A stretch of DNA of 64,000 nt from Pseudomonadota bacterium (GTDB lineage Bacteria > Myxococcota_A > Bradymonadia > Bradymonadales > GCA-2716585). The notes under the pieces are model-generated. The model saw nothing but the letters and a program-made list of their open reading frames with translations. It had not been told where the DNA came from and ran no database searches. The stretch covers positions 1-64,000 of the forward strand of contig SYOX01000190.1 in assembly GCA_005804885.1 (NCBI GenBank), in the 5' to 3' direction. The translations under genes and the position numbers were made by a program. Positions 1 to 17,432 of the stretch are shown in pieces; the first letter of the stretch is position 1, and each line of letters starts with the position of its first letter.

Positions 1-85
1 CGCGCGGGCATCAAGGTCTGGGCCGGCGCTCAGCAGCCCACCCAGGCGGTCGAGGCGGCCGTCTTTCCTTGGGCCTGGCGAGAGG
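1..85. other. Window edge, possible 3' end of an upstream plus-strand gene
   Basis: The first 85 bases precede the stop codon of the DsbA-like gene. Reading frame +1 is open from base 1 and begins with a protein-like stretch (RAGIKVWAGAQQPTQAVEAA), but it only stops at 198, deep inside the convergent gene, so it may simply be a chance opening. No RNA gene or terminator is evident here. Confidence 0.2.
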
Positions 86-1213
86 TCAGGGCGTCGGGGG
101 CACCGGCGCCTGGGGCGCCGGGGTCACGCCCAGGGCCTTGTCGATCTGGCTGGAGATCGCTTCGAAGTCGGAGGCGTTGGCGACGCGCTCGCCGTTGATG
201 AACATCGTCGGGGTCCCCTGGACGGTGACCTTCTGGCCCAGCGCCATGTCCGCGTCGACGAACTTGGCGAAGGTGGTGTTGTCGAGGTCGGCCTTGAACT
301 TGGCCATGTTCAGGCCGAGCTCCTGGGCGTACTTGTCGAGCGACTCGCGCTCAAGGGCCTTCTGGTTGGCGAAGAGCTTGTCGTGGTACTCCCAGAACTT
401 GCCCTGGTCGCCGGCGGCCATCGCGGCCTGGTGGGCCAGGTGGGCGTTCTTGTGGAAGCTCAAGGGGAACTGGCGGAAGATGAAGCGGATCTGGGTGTTG
501 TACTTGGCCTTGATCTGGTTGGTCACCTCAGCGGCCCGCGAGCAGTAGGGGCACTCGAAGTCGGAGAACTCCACGACGGTGACCTTGGCGTCCTCGGGGC
601 CGAAGCCGTAGAACTTGCCCTCGGTGTTCATGGCCGTCTGCTGCTCGGCGCTCAGGGGCTTGTTCATGTCCTCCTGGCGCTTGAGGTCGGCCAGGACCTC
701 GTCGAAGTGCTCCAGCATCATGCCGCAACGATCCGGCGGGAACTCCTTGGTCTTGTCGCGGACCATCGCGCAGGTCTGAGTCTCCTCGCCGAGCCCCTTG
801 CAGAGCCGATCGACGAGCTCTTCGCACTTCTTGCTCAGGTCCTTGATCTTGCCGAGGCTGATCTCGATGTCCTTCAAGCCCGCCTCGCAGGCCGAGGGCG
901 CCATCAGGTCCGAGGCCTGCTTGAAGCTGGCGCAGGTCGGCGACTGCTCGCCGAGCTCCTTGCAGAAGCGATCCGCGTAGGCCTTGCAAGGGCCACCCTC
1001 GACCAGCGCAGCGGCGCCAGCGTCGGCCGAGGCAGGCGCGGCGGCGCCCGCGTCAGCCGCGGCAGGCGCGGCGGTGCCCGCGTCAGCCCCGGGCTGCGTC
1101 GGCTTGACCGGCGTCTTGGGCGGGCCGCTCTCACAACCCAGGGTAAGCGCGCTGGCGCAGCCGAGCGCGATCGTCAGAGCGCCGAGGCGCTGCACCTTCC
1201 TATTCATTGCCAT
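86..1213 (-). CDS. DsbA-like thioredoxin-fold lipoprotein
   Basis: Envelope protein of 375 residues with a C-terminal thioredoxin fold of the DsbA/Thioredoxin_4 type. The N-terminus has a signal peptide with a lipobox-like site ending in Cys near residue 27 (LTLGC), then a 40-residue Ala/Pro/Asp-rich linker. Two copies of a cysteine-bearing repeat follow (roughly residues 75-110 and 115-150, each with LGE and a later Cys). The thioredoxin domain starts near residue 210, and its redox site is CPYC in FSDFECPYCSR; the cis-Pro is seen in QGTPTMFING. Such proteins make or reshuffle disulfides outside the cytoplasm. The start at 1213 has a GGAG nine bases upstream; an in-frame ATG two codons later is possible. 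It is transcribed alone, divergent from the PilZ-like gene. The Cys repeats have no function I can name. Confidence 0.85.
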   Translation of the reverse strand: MAMNRKVQRLGALTIALGCASALTLGCESGPPKTPVKPTQPGADAGTAAPAAADAGAAAPASADAGAAALVEGGPCKAYADRFCKELGEQSPTCASFKQASDLMAPSACEAGLKDIEISLGKIKDLSKKCEELVDRLCKGLGEETQTCAMVRDKTKEFPPDRCGMMLEHFDEVLADLKRQEDMNKPLSAEQQTAMNTEGKFYGFGPEDAKVTVVEFSDFECPYCSRAAEVTNQIKAKYNTQIRFIFRQFPLSFHKNAHLAHQAAMAAGDQGKFWEYHDKLFANQKALERESLDKYAQELGLNMAKFKADLDNTTFAKFVDADMALGQKVTVQGTPTMFINGERVANASDFEAISSQIDKALGVTPAPQAPVPPTP

Positions 1214-1577
1214 TGTCTCTTACTCCATGAATTCTAAAGAGCATCGATTGTGTTTTCGACCGGCGAGGCGCTCCCAAGTCCGCCGCTGGTGATTCGCAAG
1301 AGGGAGTAGTCAGGGCAGGGCCCTAAAGTCAACTGTTGGCGACACGAGGAGGCTGATCATTCGCCGATGAGCCTGGATCATCCCGGACGGCGTCGAACAA
1401 TCCCACGACAGGGCCTGATCATTCCCCGATGGGTCCCCTCGTTGGCCGAGGGCGCCCGCTCTTCATGGGTGCGGCCCGGCGGCGCGCCGCTCGCTCTTCG
1501 CATGTACCCGTAGTCCTTGACAAAAAATAATGTCTGGTGTTGGCTCAAGGGGCAGAGACCCATCATCGAGGTGAGCG
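1214..1577. promoter_or_regulatory. Divergent intergenic region with a 20-bp direct repeat and a TTGACA box
   Basis: This 364-bp divergent spacer separates the DsbA-like gene from the PilZ-like gene. It contains an imperfect direct repeat at 1353-1372 and 1414-1433 (about 17 of 20 identical, both built around CTGATCATT), 61 bp apart, each with the palindrome TGATCA. A TTGACA hexamer at 1517-1522 reads toward the rightward gene, but the matching -10 (TTGGCT at 1540) is poor. The A+T-rich stretch at 1215-1260 probably holds the leftward promoter. The functional reading is inference. Confidence 0.35.
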
Positions 1578-2771
1578 ATGTCGTCCCAATCGAGCGATGA
1601 AGGCCAACAGAACCCTCAAGACGGCCTCAAGGGCCGCCCCGATGGCTCGTCGTTGCAGGACTGGCTCTTTGACGAGGTGATGCGCTCGGTGGGCGAGCTG
1701 AAGGGGGCGTTGGACCTCAAGGACCTCAAGGAGGTCTTCTCCAGGGTCCTGCGGGCCACCCAGGGCGAGGTCGCGGAGGAGGTGCGGCCCTCGACCTCTC
1801 GTCCGCTGCGGGTGGTCGAGGACGGGGATCGGCGGATCTTCTTTGGCGAGCGGCCCTGGGGCCTGGTGCTGGCCGTGGAGGTCTTCAGCGCCGTGTCCTT
1901 TCAGGACGTGCGCAGCCAGATGATCCAGAACGGCGCCCTCTTCTTGAAAATCCCGGAGGCCTGGCCGGTCAACATGGAGGCGGACATCTGCGTCGTGTTG
2001 CCCAACGTCCAGCTGGAGATCTGGTTCAAGGGTCGGGTCGTCCACCAGTCGGACGCGGGGACGGCCTTCGAGGTCCGCCCGGCCTCCCGCGAGCACGAGA
2101 CGTGGTGGGCGATCGCCGCGGACGCCTTCCGCGCGGGGCGTCAGGTGCCGAGGCTGCCTTCGGCCGGCCCGAAGACCGAGCCTCCTGGGGCCGAGCGGCG
2201 CACCGCCGAGCGGGCCAGGCCGTCAAGCGCGTCGTCCCGAGAGGCCGCCCCCGCCTCGCGCCAGAAGGCCTCCAGGCCGCGCCCCGAGCTGCGCACCACC
2301 TCCGAGATGCCCGCCATCCGGCGCGAGGCCATCGGGGAGGTTGATCCTGCCGAGCTGGAGGGCCAGCTGAACGAAAAGGTCGCCTCGCTGGCCAAGGGAA
2401 CCCACTTCGACGTCCTCGACCTGCCCTGGAGCGCGTTCACCGAGCAGATCGAGGCCTCCTACTTTCGCCTCCAGCACCGATTCCACCTCGATCACTTCCC
2501 GGTGACGCGCCGACCCGATCTGCGCGGCGTCGTCCGGCACCTCCAGGAGGCGCTCGACGAGGCCTACCACGCGCTGCGCGACACGCAGAGCCGACGTCGA
2601 TACAGGGCCGGCTTCATCGGCGAGAGCGAGAACAAGCGCGGCGCGGAGATGTACCTTGAGAAGGCCGAGATGGCGCTGATGATGGGCGACGAGAAGCGCG
2701 GCCGCCGCTACCTCAAGCACGTCCTGGAGCTGGATCCGCTCAACAGCGAGGCCCGTCGGCTGATGGTCTGA
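1578..2771 (+). CDS. PilZ-like / J-domain-like / TPR signalling protein
   Basis: Cytoplasmic protein of 397 residues with no signal peptide. Residues about 75-185 look like a PilZ-type beta-barrel (a module that often binds cyclic-di-GMP), but I cannot point to a clean RxxxR plus DxSxxG pair, so nucleotide binding is unproven. Residues 195-265 form a low-complexity Arg/Pro/Ala linker. Residues 275-345 resemble a J-domain or DnaJ-like helical hairpin (FDVLDLPWSAFTEQIEASYF, then DEAYHALRDTQSRRRYR), lacking the canonical HPD. The C-terminus is a TPR-like helix pair (AEMALMMGDEKRGRRYL). PilZ modules joined to J-like or TPR modules are common in Myxococcota motility and regulatory proteins. Start chosen at 1578, with GAGGTGAG just upstream. 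Moderately sure of the domains, not of the role. Confidence 0.75.
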   Translation: MSSQSSDEGQQNPQDGLKGRPDGSSLQDWLFDEVMRSVGELKGALDLKDLKEVFSRVLRATQGEVAEEVRPSTSRPLRVVEDGDRRIFFGERPWGLVLAVEVFSAVSFQDVRSQMIQNGALFLKIPEAWPVNMEADICVVLPNVQLEIWFKGRVVHQSDAGTAFEVRPASREHETWWAIAADAFRAGRQVPRLPSAGPKTEPPGAERRTAERARPSSASSREAAPASRQKASRPRPELRTTSEMPAIRREAIGEVDPAELEGQLNEKVASLAKGTHFDVLDLPWSAFTEQIEASYFRLQHRFHLDHFPVTRRPDLRGVVRHLQEALDEAYHALRDTQSRRRYRAGFIGESENKRGAEMYLEKAEMALMMGDEKRGRRYLKHVLELDPLNSEARRLMV

Positions 2772-2862
2772 GCTTTCTTGACCTGACGTCTCGCAGTTGG
2801 CGCGCGCCGCGGGTGTTCGCCGCGGTGTCCATCTTGAGCCTGATCGTGGTGTAATCCCAGGG

Positions 2863-3744
2863 ATGAAGAAGAGCAGACAGACGCCAGTGCCAGTCATCCC
2901 CGCCATCATCGCCGCGGGCGTCGCCGTGATCGCGCTGGTGCTCCTGGTGGTCTTGCTGCGCGCCCCCTTCTTGATCGACTGGGTGCGCTACTCGGACGTC
3001 GACGGCCAGTGCTCGGGGGTGATCGTCTTCTCCGGGGAGGTCGACGGCGTCGACGTCGATGGCCGACATTGCCTGCTCGGACCGGACACCGTCGAGACTC
3101 GGGAGGGTTACTCCGATTCCTTCGAACTGGCTTCAAGGGGGCGGCTCGTCGTCTTCGGCCAGGGCCCGCCCTCACCTGAAGGCGGCCCCATCGGCGCCAG
3201 TTTCTTGCGGCTCCCGGGGCAGCCCGGTCGGTGGTACTGCGCGGCGGGCGGTCGGTACGGGCGAGGGGAGGGCGAAGGGGAGTTCGTGTTCGAGCGCGTG
3301 TCCGAGATGTCCGAGCAAGGGGGCAAGGGGGAGCTGTCGGTGGAAGTGACGGCCTCGGGGGAGATCGTCGAGGTCGCCCTCGGCGATCGCGCCTTGAGCC
3401 ACGGGGGGGTCCTCGGGCACGCGTGCATCCCGGGCAACCGCCGCTGCACCCTGGAGCTTGGCGACGGCGCGGTGTCGCTCAAGGTGATGCTGCGGACCTG
3501 GATCGGGATGCGCACCGCCGATCACCGCGAGATCGAGATCGGCGACGCCGTGGTGGTCTTCGAGGAGCGCGGTGCGTCAGGGCAGCGCCTCGTGACCTCG
3601 ATCCAGCCCGGCGGCAACTCGACGATCGCGTGGTCGACAGGGTCGAACCTCCTGACGCTGCGGCTGCGCGGGCTCTCCGAGCCGATGGCCTGCCCGCCCC
3701 CGGCCCCCGGCGAGGGGGCGATCGAGGGGGATTTTTCTCAATAA
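2863..3744 (+). CDS. Hypothetical single-pass membrane protein
   Basis: Protein of 293 residues with a short positive N-terminus (MKKSRQT), one strong transmembrane segment near residues 9-32 and a large, beta-rich, presumably extracytoplasmic domain. An in-frame start 66 bases earlier exists, but it would prepend an Arg-rich, non-membrane stretch, so 2863 is preferred even though its ribosome-binding site is only a weak AGGG. The outside domain holds a few cysteines (for example CIPGNRRCTLELGDG) and Gly-rich turns. I recognise no family. It follows the PilZ-like gene by 91 bp on the same strand and could be co-transcribed with it. Confidence 0.7.
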   Translation: MKKSRQTPVPVIPAIIAAGVAVIALVLLVVLLRAPFLIDWVRYSDVDGQCSGVIVFSGEVDGVDVDGRHCLLGPDTVETREGYSDSFELASRGRLVVFGQGPPSPEGGPIGASFLRLPGQPGRWYCAAGGRYGRGEGEGEFVFERVSEMSEQGGKGELSVEVTASGEIVEVALGDRALSHGGVLGHACIPGNRRCTLELGDGAVSLKVMLRTWIGMRTADHREIEIGDAVVVFEERGASGQRLVTSIQPGGNSTIAWSTGSNLLTLRLRGLSEPMACPPPAPGEGAIEGDFSQ

Positions 3745-3793
3745 GATCGACGGCTTGTGTGTCGTTGCCGGGCCTCGTCGGGCGCGCGGTGGA

Positions 3794-4675
3794 TCAGATC
3801 GCGGTCAGGACGACGCCGACGCTGACGAGGATGGCGCCGGTGAGGGCCTGTGCCCCCAGGCGCTCTCGGCGAAGGACCAGGCCGAGGAGGACGGAGAGGC
3901 CCGTGGAGAGGCTGGCGACGGGGGCGACGATGGCGATGGGCGCCAGGGAGATGCCGACGCTCAAGCCCACGAAGCCCAGGGCCTCCAGGACGCCGACGCG
4001 CCCGACGAGGGAGATGCCCCTGGCGTCGCGCGGGATCGACTGAGGCCCGAAGGCGGCGGCGAGGTCGAGGCCGAGGGCGCGCAGCAGGAGCCAGAGGGCT
4101 GCGCCGGTGGCCAGCTCAAGGCCCCAGAGGGTCGGGACGGCCCAGAGGGCGCCGATGTCAGCGCCGAGCTGATCGACGACGGGGATCATCACCCCGAAGC
4201 CCAGGGCGGAGAGGAGCGCCCAGCCGACCGCGGCGCGCAGGTCGCCGTCGTCGCCCTCGCGCTGGGCGTTGGCCAGCAGCCCATTGCCGAGGATGACGAG
4301 CGCGACGCCGGCCCACTGGCTGGGGGTCAGATCCTCGGAGAGCCAGAGGGCGCCGATCAGGACGCTCAAGACGGTCCACCCGCTGACGATGGGGGCCACG
4401 ACGGCCAGCCGGCCCAGGCGGAGGGCGCGAAAGAGGCCGACGTAGGCCACCAGGGCGGCCATCGCGCCCAGCGGCAGCAAGGGCAGGTGGTGGCCGGGCA
4501 GCTGGCCGGGGGCGCCCTCGATGAGGGCGGCGGCGGGGATGACCAGCAGCCCCCCGGCGAGCTGCGCGCAGACGAGGGCGCTGATGTCGCCGAAGCGGTG
4601 TGCGGCGGGCTTGATGCTGAAGTTGGCCGTGGCCCAGGTGATGGCGCTGAGCAGGCCCCAGAGGACGCCGCTCAC
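3794..4675 (-). CDS. EamA/DMT-superfamily transporter
   Basis: Integral membrane protein of 293 residues with about ten hydrophobic segments arranged as two EamA halves, the usual size and plan of drug/metabolite transporters (DMT superfamily). The first half begins MSGVLWGLLSAITWATANFSIKPAA and the second ends in a typical final helix near VSVGVVLTAI. These carriers export or exchange small metabolites such as amino acids, sugars or drugs; the substrate cannot be told. Its start codon overlaps the stop of the upstream crotonase gene by four bases (4672-4675), so the two are translationally coupled and probably share the promoter in front of the crotonase gene. Confidence 0.88.
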   Translation of the reverse strand: MSGVLWGLLSAITWATANFSIKPAAHRFGDISALVCAQLAGGLLVIPAAALIEGAPGQLPGHHLPLLPLGAMAALVAYVGLFRALRLGRLAVVAPIVSGWTVLSVLIGALWLSEDLTPSQWAGVALVILGNGLLANAQREGDDGDLRAAVGWALLSALGFGVMIPVVDQLGADIGALWAVPTLWGLELATGAALWLLLRALGLDLAAAFGPQSIPRDARGISLVGRVGVLEALGFVGLSVGISLAPIAIVAPVASLSTGLSVLLGLVLRRERLGAQALTGAILVSVGVVLTAI

Positions 4676-5370
4676 AGGCTGGGGATCTGGTCGTCGAGCT
4701 CGCCCTCAAGCAAGCTGAGGGCGCCCTGGATGTCGGCCTCGCGCATGCGCCGCCTGGTCAGGGCGAAGGCGGCCCGGTCGAGGACCTGGAGTTCGGCCGC
4801 GGCGGTCCTCAGGCGGGCCTCAAGGTCTGCCTCGGGGGAGATGAGCGCGTCGACGAGGCCGATGTCGGCGCACTGGCGCCAGTCCAGGGGGCGGGCCTGG
4901 AGCAGGAGCCGGTTGCGCCATTGGGCCGGGATGGTCGATCCGGCCACGAGGATCGCCCAGCTCGGCAGGGGGATGCCGATGGCGACCTCGTTGAGGTGGA
5001 AGCGGCCCGGGCCGTCCACGGCCAGGCGCGCGTCACAGGCCAAGGCCAGGATGGCGCCGCCGGCGATGGCGTGGCCCTGGCAGAGCGCGAGGGTCGGGAC
5101 GGGCAGGCCGTGGACCCTCAAGATGGCGCGGCCGAACTGGACGGCCAGCGCGCGAAGCCGCACAGGGGTCAGGGTGGGGATGAGCTTGAGGTCGAGGCCC
5201 CCGGAGAAGAAGCCCGGCCGGCCCCGGAAGACGAGGGCGCTGGCCCGGCCAGCCTCGGCGCGATCCAGCGCCGCGTGGAGGGATTCGAAGAAGTCGAAGT
5301 TCATGGCGTTGGCCTTGCCGTCGTCCATCGTGAGGGTGGCCACGCCGCCGCTCAATTCAACCTGGATCAT
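4672..5370 (-). CDS. Enoyl-CoA hydratase/isomerase (crotonase) family protein
   Basis: Crotonase-fold enzyme of 232 residues, slightly short for the family. The oxyanion-hole segments are visible: FFSGGLDLKL near residue 58 and CQGHAIAGGAILALACDARLA near residue 90. A candidate acidic catalytic residue lies in LNEVAIGI near 125. Members hydrate, isomerise or hydrolyse acyl-CoA thioesters; the exact reaction is not readable here. The longer reading frame to 5427 adds 19 non-conserved residues, so the start is placed at 5370, preceded by AAGGAG. It heads a two-gene unit with the DMT transporter. The palindrome at 5432-5449, 62 bases upstream, suggests control by a TetR-family acyl-CoA-responsive repressor that is not in this window. 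Confidence 0.87.
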   Translation of the reverse strand: MIQVELSGGVATLTMDDGKANAMNFDFFESLHAALDRAEAGRASALVFRGRPGFFSGGLDLKLIPTLTPVRLRALAVQFGRAILRVHGLPVPTLALCQGHAIAGGAILALACDARLAVDGPGRFHLNEVAIGIPLPSWAILVAGSTIPAQWRNRLLLQARPLDWRQCADIGLVDALISPEADLEARLRTAAAELQVLDRAAFALTRRRMREADIQGALSLLEGELDDQIPSL

Positions 5371-5431
5371 GCCGCTGGCTCCTTCGCGCTCTGTGACCGG
5401 CGAGGGTCGCGCCCACGGCGCCCCCACAAAA

Positions 5432-5449
5432 TGAGTGAGCGCTCACTCA
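5432..5449. promoter_or_regulatory. Perfect 18-bp palindrome, TetR/FadR-type operator
   Basis: TGAGTGAGCGCTCACTCA is a perfect 18-bp inverted repeat between the divergent crotonase and lysozyme genes. Its shape (TGAnTGA..TCAnTCA) matches the operator described for TetR-family fatty-acid regulators such as Bacillus FadR. Placement 62 bp before the crotonase start makes it the likely operator for that two-gene unit; it could also touch the rightward gene, whose start lies 138 bp away. The seen part is the palindrome; the regulator family is inference. Confidence 0.7.
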
Positions 5450-5586
5450 CTTCATGCTCTGAAGATGCAGCATCGAGGGCGGATGTGCAAGGTGTCGGCC
5501 GACGAGGGCGTGGCGCGCGGGGCCCTTTTGCCAAAGTCGAGCGGAGGCACTATCACTGTCGGGGCGAACCGGAGGGAGGGCGAAGG

Positions 5587-7146
5587 ATGTCCATGAGGTG
5601 CTGGTCTGTCGTGGTGGGGTGCGTGGCGCTGTGGTCGCTCGGGGGTTGCGCGGTCGAGGAGCCGTCCGAGCCCCTGGAGGGCGTCGAGCAGGGCTTGACG
5701 GTGTGCGCCGACGGGCCGACGCTCGAAGGCATCGACGTCTCCAAGTGGCAGGGGAGCGTCGACTGGCGCGCGGTGGCGGCCTCGGGGGTGGACTTCGCCT
5801 TCATCCGGGTCAGCGACGGGCTCCAGTACCGCGACGAGTACTTCGACGCCAACTGGGAGGGGGCGAGGGCCAACGGGATCGTGCGCGGCACCTATCAGTT
5901 CTTCAGGCCAGGGCAGGACGCGCTGGCGCAGGCCGACCTGCTCATCGAGCGCATGGGCCCTCTGGAGCCCGGGGATCTGCCGCCCGTGATCGACGTCGAG
6001 GCCACCGACAACCAGCCGCGCGCCGTGATCGTGTCCAAGATCCGCCAGTGGCTCGACCGGGTCGAGGCCGCCACGGGCTTGCGCCCCATCATCTACACCG
6101 GCAAGTACTTCTGGCAGGACAACGTCGCCACGACCGAGTTCAACGACTACCCCCTGTGGGTCGCGCAGTATGGCCCGGTGTGCCCGAACCTGCCGGATCA
6201 GTGGAGCCGGTGGGCCTTCTTCCAGAACTCTTCGACGGGCCGCGTGCCGGGGGTCTCGGGCAATGTGGACACGAACTTCTTCAACGGCGATCTGAACGCT
6301 CTGATGGCGATGACCTCGGGCGATCCGGTCTGCGGCGACGACATCTGCCACCTGGCCGAGCGCGAGGGCGTCTGCCCCGGCGACTGCCCGGTCTGCGAGC
6401 CTGTGCCGGCCTCCGGGCGGATCGTCGAGGAGGACGATCTGTGCTTCACGGGAGGCGGTGATCCGCGCTGGCTGCGGCACGTCGAGGGCGGCCACGGCGA
6501 CGCGCTGATCTGGACGCACGCGACGGACGCCGCCGAGGCCGCGAACTACGGCCTGTGGACGCTCGCCTTCGACCAACCCGGCGACTACCTGCTTGAGGTC
6601 TTCATCGATCCCGCCTGGGCCGAGACGCGCCAGGCCGCCTACGAGATCGCCCACGCCGGCCAGACCTCGGAGGTCGTCGTGGATCAGACCGCGCAGGAGG
6701 GCTGGAGCCCGCTGGGCGTCTTCGACTTTGCGTCGGGCGGGCAACAGCACGTCCGCCTCGACGACAACACCGGCGAGCCGCTCGACGATCAGCTCCAGAT
6801 CGTCTTCGACGCCCTGCGGCTGACCCCCCTCGATCCGCCCGTCGAGCCCGAGCCCGAGCCCCAGCCCGAGCCCTCGCCGGAAGTCGAGCCCGAGGGCAAC
6901 CCCGACGCCGAGCCCGAGGGCTCCCCCGAGGCGTCGCCCGAGGCGTCGCCCGAGGCCTCCCCCGAGGCCTCCCCCGAAGCCTTGCCGGACGTCGAGGGCG
7001 CGCCCGCCGTCGATGATCGCGAGGTCCTGGTCAATGGGGGGTGCGCGGCGGCGGGCTCGCCCTTGAGGCCGGCGCCCATCGAGGGCTGGCTGGTGTGGGT
7101 GGGGTTGGCCTTCGCGGGCGTGCTCAGGTCGCGCCGAGGCGCTTGA
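5587..7146 (+). CDS. Secreted GH25 lysozyme with golvesin-like domain and C-terminal anchor
   Basis: Multidomain exported protein of 519 residues. A lipoprotein signal ends at the Cys of LGGCAVEE (about residue 21). Residues 45-240 are a GH25 muramidase domain (GIDVSKWQGSVDW, FAFIRVSDG, PVIDVEATDN, PIIYTGKYFW), the fold that cuts peptidoglycan glycan chains; the paired acids DVE are present. A short Cys-rich hinge follows (CGDDICHLAEREGVCPGDC). Residues 280-415 resemble a golvesin C-terminal-like beta-sandwich (WLRHVEGGHGDALIW...LQIVFDALRL). Then come Pro/Glu repeats, including ASPE tandem units, and a final hydrophobic helix with RSRRGA, as in MYXO-CTERM-type sorting tails. The ATG at 5587 follows GGGCGAAGG. 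Likely roles are wall remodelling or killing of competitors; which one is not shown. Confidence 0.88.
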   Translation: MSMRCWSVVVGCVALWSLGGCAVEEPSEPLEGVEQGLTVCADGPTLEGIDVSKWQGSVDWRAVAASGVDFAFIRVSDGLQYRDEYFDANWEGARANGIVRGTYQFFRPGQDALAQADLLIERMGPLEPGDLPPVIDVEATDNQPRAVIVSKIRQWLDRVEAATGLRPIIYTGKYFWQDNVATTEFNDYPLWVAQYGPVCPNLPDQWSRWAFFQNSSTGRVPGVSGNVDTNFFNGDLNALMAMTSGDPVCGDDICHLAEREGVCPGDCPVCEPVPASGRIVEEDDLCFTGGGDPRWLRHVEGGHGDALIWTHATDAAEAANYGLWTLAFDQPGDYLLEVFIDPAWAETRQAAYEIAHAGQTSEVVVDQTAQEGWSPLGVFDFASGGQQHVRLDDNTGEPLDDQLQIVFDALRLTPLDPPVEPEPEPQPEPSPEVEPEGNPDAEPEGSPEASPEASPEASPEASPEALPDVEGAPAVDDREVLVNGGCAAAGSPLRPAPIEGWLVWVGLAFAGVLRSRRGA

Positions 7147-7251
7147 CTTCGAGGGATCGGCCTGCTTGACTCACCCTCGGTAAAGTGAAACAGAACAACC
7201 TGTTTTTGAAATGGCTGCGACCTCCTTCGGGAGAAAGGGCGGTGATGGGTC

Positions 7252-14268
<7,017 letters not shown>

Positions 14269-14313
14269 TCGCCGCCCCGGGCTCGCGCCCGGGGTGCCCC
14301 GCGCGGGGGCGGC

Positions 14314-14871
14314 TCAGGGCTCGATCGTGATGAGATCCATGTCGTAGATGAAGCCCTCGTCGCTGGCGTCGGTCGAGACGCGCACGAAGGCGGCCTCGGC
14401 GCCCAGGGCCTTGTAGGTCAGCTCCAGCTCGTCGCCGAGCACGACGGCGCTCGCCAGGACCTCCCCGTTCGGGTCCATCACCTCCAGGCGGACGTCCTGC
14501 AAGGGGTCGCCGCTCAGGATGGCGATCACCTCCAGCGTCACAAGCAATGTGTAGCCCGCCGGGACCGCCGCCACGAACCAGTCCTCGTCGCCCGGGCACA
14601 GGCCGACGAAGTCCCGCTGCCCGCGATCGGGGTTGGTGGCCTCCAGCGGCGCGTCGTTGGGCTCGTTGGCGTCGTTGGCCACGCAGTCCCGATCGTCATC
14701 GCCGCTGTCGTCATCGACGACGCACTGGCCGTCGATCTCCACGGTCCCCGGGCCGCAGGCCGCGCTCAGATCGGCGCAGCCGCCCGCCGCGCTCATGATC
14801 GCGGCCAACCCCATGATCCACGACGCCCCAAGGCGCCCTGGCCCCTTCTTCTGATTTCCTGATTCTCTCAT
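14314..14871 (-). CDS. Small lipoprotein with pre-peptidase C-terminal-like domain
   Basis: Protein of 185 residues. The start at 14871 (TTGAGGCG upstream) is preferred over the longer frame because it gives a proper signal peptide ending near MSAAGGC. A short Cys/Asp-rich segment follows (CGPGTVEIDGQCVVDDD). Residues about 70-180 fit a bacterial pre-peptidase (PPC) beta-sandwich: EPND start, DEDWFVAAVPAG, then LEVMDPNGEVLASA. PPC domains sit on secreted proteases and other surface proteins in this phylum; here the domain is alone, so it may bind or present something rather than mature a peptidase. It converges with the giant surface-protein gene, 45 bp apart, with no clear terminator. Confidence 0.72.
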   Translation of the reverse strand: MRESGNQKKGPGRLGASWIMGLAAIMSAAGGCADLSAACGPGTVEIDGQCVVDDDSGDDDRDCVANDANEPNDAPLEATNPDRGQRDFVGLCPGDEDWFVAAVPAGYTLLVTLEVIAILSGDPLQDVRLEVMDPNGEVLASAVVLGDELELTYKALGAEAAFVRVSTDASDEGFIYDMDLITIEP

Positions 14872-15025
14872 CAATCGCCTCAAGACGATCCAGCCCGGCC
14901 CACGCCCTCGCGGGCGATGACCGCAGTCGCCGGACCTTCGCCACATTCGTCAACGGGGTCTGATCTTCGCCCCTGCATCTGCTATCATCCCCACGGGATT
15001 GTGCAAACCTCCACGGAGTGAGGCC

Positions 15026-17251
<2,226 letters not shown>

Positions 17252-17432
17252 CAATGGACGCCGAGCCGCCGATTACGCCTGATCCGCCGCGCGCCCCGAG
17301 GCGCGGCCCAGGCACCTCAGAGCCCGTCTGGGGAGGGTGGCGCCAGCCAGACCAGCCCGATGGCGACGGGAGCCCTCACCGGATGGGCGCTGACCGCCCC
17401 CATCGCGCTGGCTACGCTGCGGGGAGGGCAGG

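Noticed and set aside
3755-5434. 559-codon plus-strand frame over the DMT transporter and crotonase genes
   Set aside because: Asp/Ala/Gly-rich shadow of two minus-strand genes with clear family motifs.
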